Below are positions 29,426 through 30,700 of a stretch of DNA of 30,700 bases, in pieces. Origin of the DNA: Halisarca cf. caerulea (Eukaryota; Porifera; Demospongiae; Chondrillida; Halisarcidae); contig CAUJGJ010000223.1 in assembly GCA_963170055.1 (NCBI GenBank), positions 5,001-35,700 of the forward strand, written 5' to 3'. Under the pieces are notes generated by a model. It searched no databases and had not been told where the DNA came from. It saw only the letters and a list, made by a program, of their open reading frames with translations. Position 1 is the first letter of the stretch, and each line of letters starts with the position of its first letter. The position numbers were made by a program, and so were the translations under genes.

Positions 29426-30700
29426 ATGCACACATTTGTGTGCATATGTATGCTTAAACTGTAGAGGCACATGTTGAATCTTTCCTTTCACAGTTCCAGG
29501 ATTCATAGGATCTCAACTGCAAGGAACAGTCAGTGGAGGTCCTTGTGCTGCTAGTGTGCCCAGAATGCTTTGGGTTGATGTAAGCAATTATAGCTGCTCA
29601 ATTGAATTGGAGTAAGTGAAATGAATCGCTTGTGTTGATTTTGTCCACAGCATATACTGTCTATTGATGTTTTCCTTTTGGGCACTTGAATTCCTTATTA
29701 ATGTCATGTAGGCTGGATTATGCCGTTAGTACGAACAGGTACTCAGACAAGCAAGGAGTGACTGTTTCTGTCCCTGGGTTTGGAGACACACGGACTGTTG
29801 AGTGCCGATCCATAAGCAATGAGTTTTGTGAGAAGAACACCTCAGTACAGTATTTTAACAAGTTTGTGGACTACTTTGTGGCCAAGGGGTACCAGCGTGG
29901 TGTGGACATCAGAGCAGCTCCGTATGATTGGAGACTCGCAGCTGGTGAGTAAGTGCGAGGCCGAAGGGGTGCACAATGCACTGATCTTCAACTTGATAAA
30001 TTCCAGCGTGAAAGTTATCTAACCTGGAGTTTCCTGTTAGCGATTTCCCTGTATGTAACAGTTTCAGTCCTGCATGGCATAGGATAATGAATTGCTTGTG
30101 CATGTTATAATGTAATACATTTATAGTTAGAAACAACGCTGCATATCTCTCGGTACTGGTGTAAACATGTACATTTTGTATAGTAAAGTTTAACTATATA
30201 TTCGATGACATATATTATTATGCATGCTTTTGCAGACTCACTGGAAAAGCGAGGCTACTTCGATAGGCTGAGAAACTTGACAGAAGAGATGTACAGAGTT
30301 TCTGGAGAGCCCGTTGCCATGGTGGTCCATAGTATGGGAGGACCAATGTCTCTGTATTTTTTTAACCAAGTGGTCAACGCTGGATGGAAGGAGAAGTACA
30401 TCAGAGCGTACATACCACTCTCAGGAGCATTTGCTGGAGCAAGTGGAGCTTTGGTAAATGTTGCTTCTGATGCTTTACCTTCTGGCTTTGTAACACTTGG
30501 TCTCCAGCGTTCGTTTGAGGGTTTGTACTGGTTAATGCCTAGACCTGATACATACAAAGGGTTAAATCTGATAGAAACTCCATCGGGGAATTACACGGCC
30601 AGTGACTATGAAGCGATTTTCACAAAGTTGGCCAAATACCCTCTTGGGTGGACCAAATACAAGCCAACTGCGTCCATTAGTACAGACTTCAGCTTCCCGG
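29235..30700 (+). CDS. Lipase C: LCAT/LPLA2-like, 3' end outside window
   Basis: Exons 29235-29346, 29494-29611, 29712-29944 and 30236 onward (phases 1, 2, 1); about 309 codons are visible and exon 4 runs off the window. An in-frame ATG at 29268 may be the true start, because the signal peptide (MKSKALLIIFVVYVL) begins directly there. Seen: TPILIIPGFIGSQLQG, PRMLWVDV, VPGFGDTRTVE, VDIRAAPYDWR and the nucleophile elbow VVHSMGGP in exon 4. YPLGWTKYKPT is shared with B. The catalytic Asp and His lie beyond the window, so completeness cannot be judged. It is closer to B than to A in exon 2 length (118 nt in both) and in the PRMLWV motif. A GT microsatellite starts 10 nt after the exon 1 donor. 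Confidence 0.9.
29357..29424. repeat. (GT)n tract in lipase C intron 1
   Basis: Pure GT starting about 10 nt after the exon 1 donor (gtaagcatgca then gtgtgt). Confidence 0.95.

Overview
This is a piece of a metazoan nuclear genome. The genes have GT-AG introns and animal-type products (a Myt1 kinase, an RP2/XRP2 retinitis-pigmentosa-2 homologue and lysosomal phospholipase A2-like lipases). The noncoding DNA is packed with long (CA/GT)n, (TA)n and minisatellite tracts, short inverted-repeat transposons and decayed LINE-type retroelements. An early-branching marine invertebrate, possibly a sponge, is my best guess, but that is inference from overall style and not from a diagnostic sequence.

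Five genes can be assembled exon by exon with matching splice phases. (A) 1523-3992 (+): a four-exon LCAT/LPLA2-family lipase with a signal peptide and a hydrophobic C-terminal tail. (RP2) 7750-12222 (-): six exons, 344 aa, with an N-terminal MGC acylation signal, a TBCC domain with the Arl3-GAP arginine, and an NDPK-like C-terminus. (MYT1) 12442-21088 (+): nine exons, about 522 aa, a membrane-associated-type Cdk-inhibitory kinase with the GDP-x-YMAPE signature but no visible membrane segment. (B) 24822-28916 (-) and (C) 29235 to beyond the window end (+): two more LPLA2-like lipases with the same intron phases (1, 2, 1) as A, arranged head to head.

There are two divergent promoters. RP2/MYT1 start codons are 219 bp apart, and the interval holds E-box, CCAAT, E2F-like and CHR-like sites. 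Lipase B/C start codons are 318 bp apart, and the interval holds three bZIP-like palindromes.

Between genes lie a frameshifted LINE reverse-transcriptase remnant (4934-5950), a short intact ORF resembling a retroelement C-terminus (23935-24215, -), a 200-N assembly gap (23001-23200) and about 17 MITE-like elements. Many of these elements start CAGT...ACCTC and are flanked by TA.

The most interesting pattern is that the microsatellites are not randomly placed. In the sense strand of each gene, intronic GT tracts sit at or beside 5' splice sites and CA tracts sit upstream of 3' splice sites, in all ten introns where proximity is clear. Some 5' splice sites lie inside the repeat itself. Two exons (RP2 exon 5 and MYT1 exon 2) are flanked by complementary CA and GU tracts, an arrangement that could favour exon looping or circular RNA. 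A second theme is that the ends of several MITE families have been amplified in place into short satellites.
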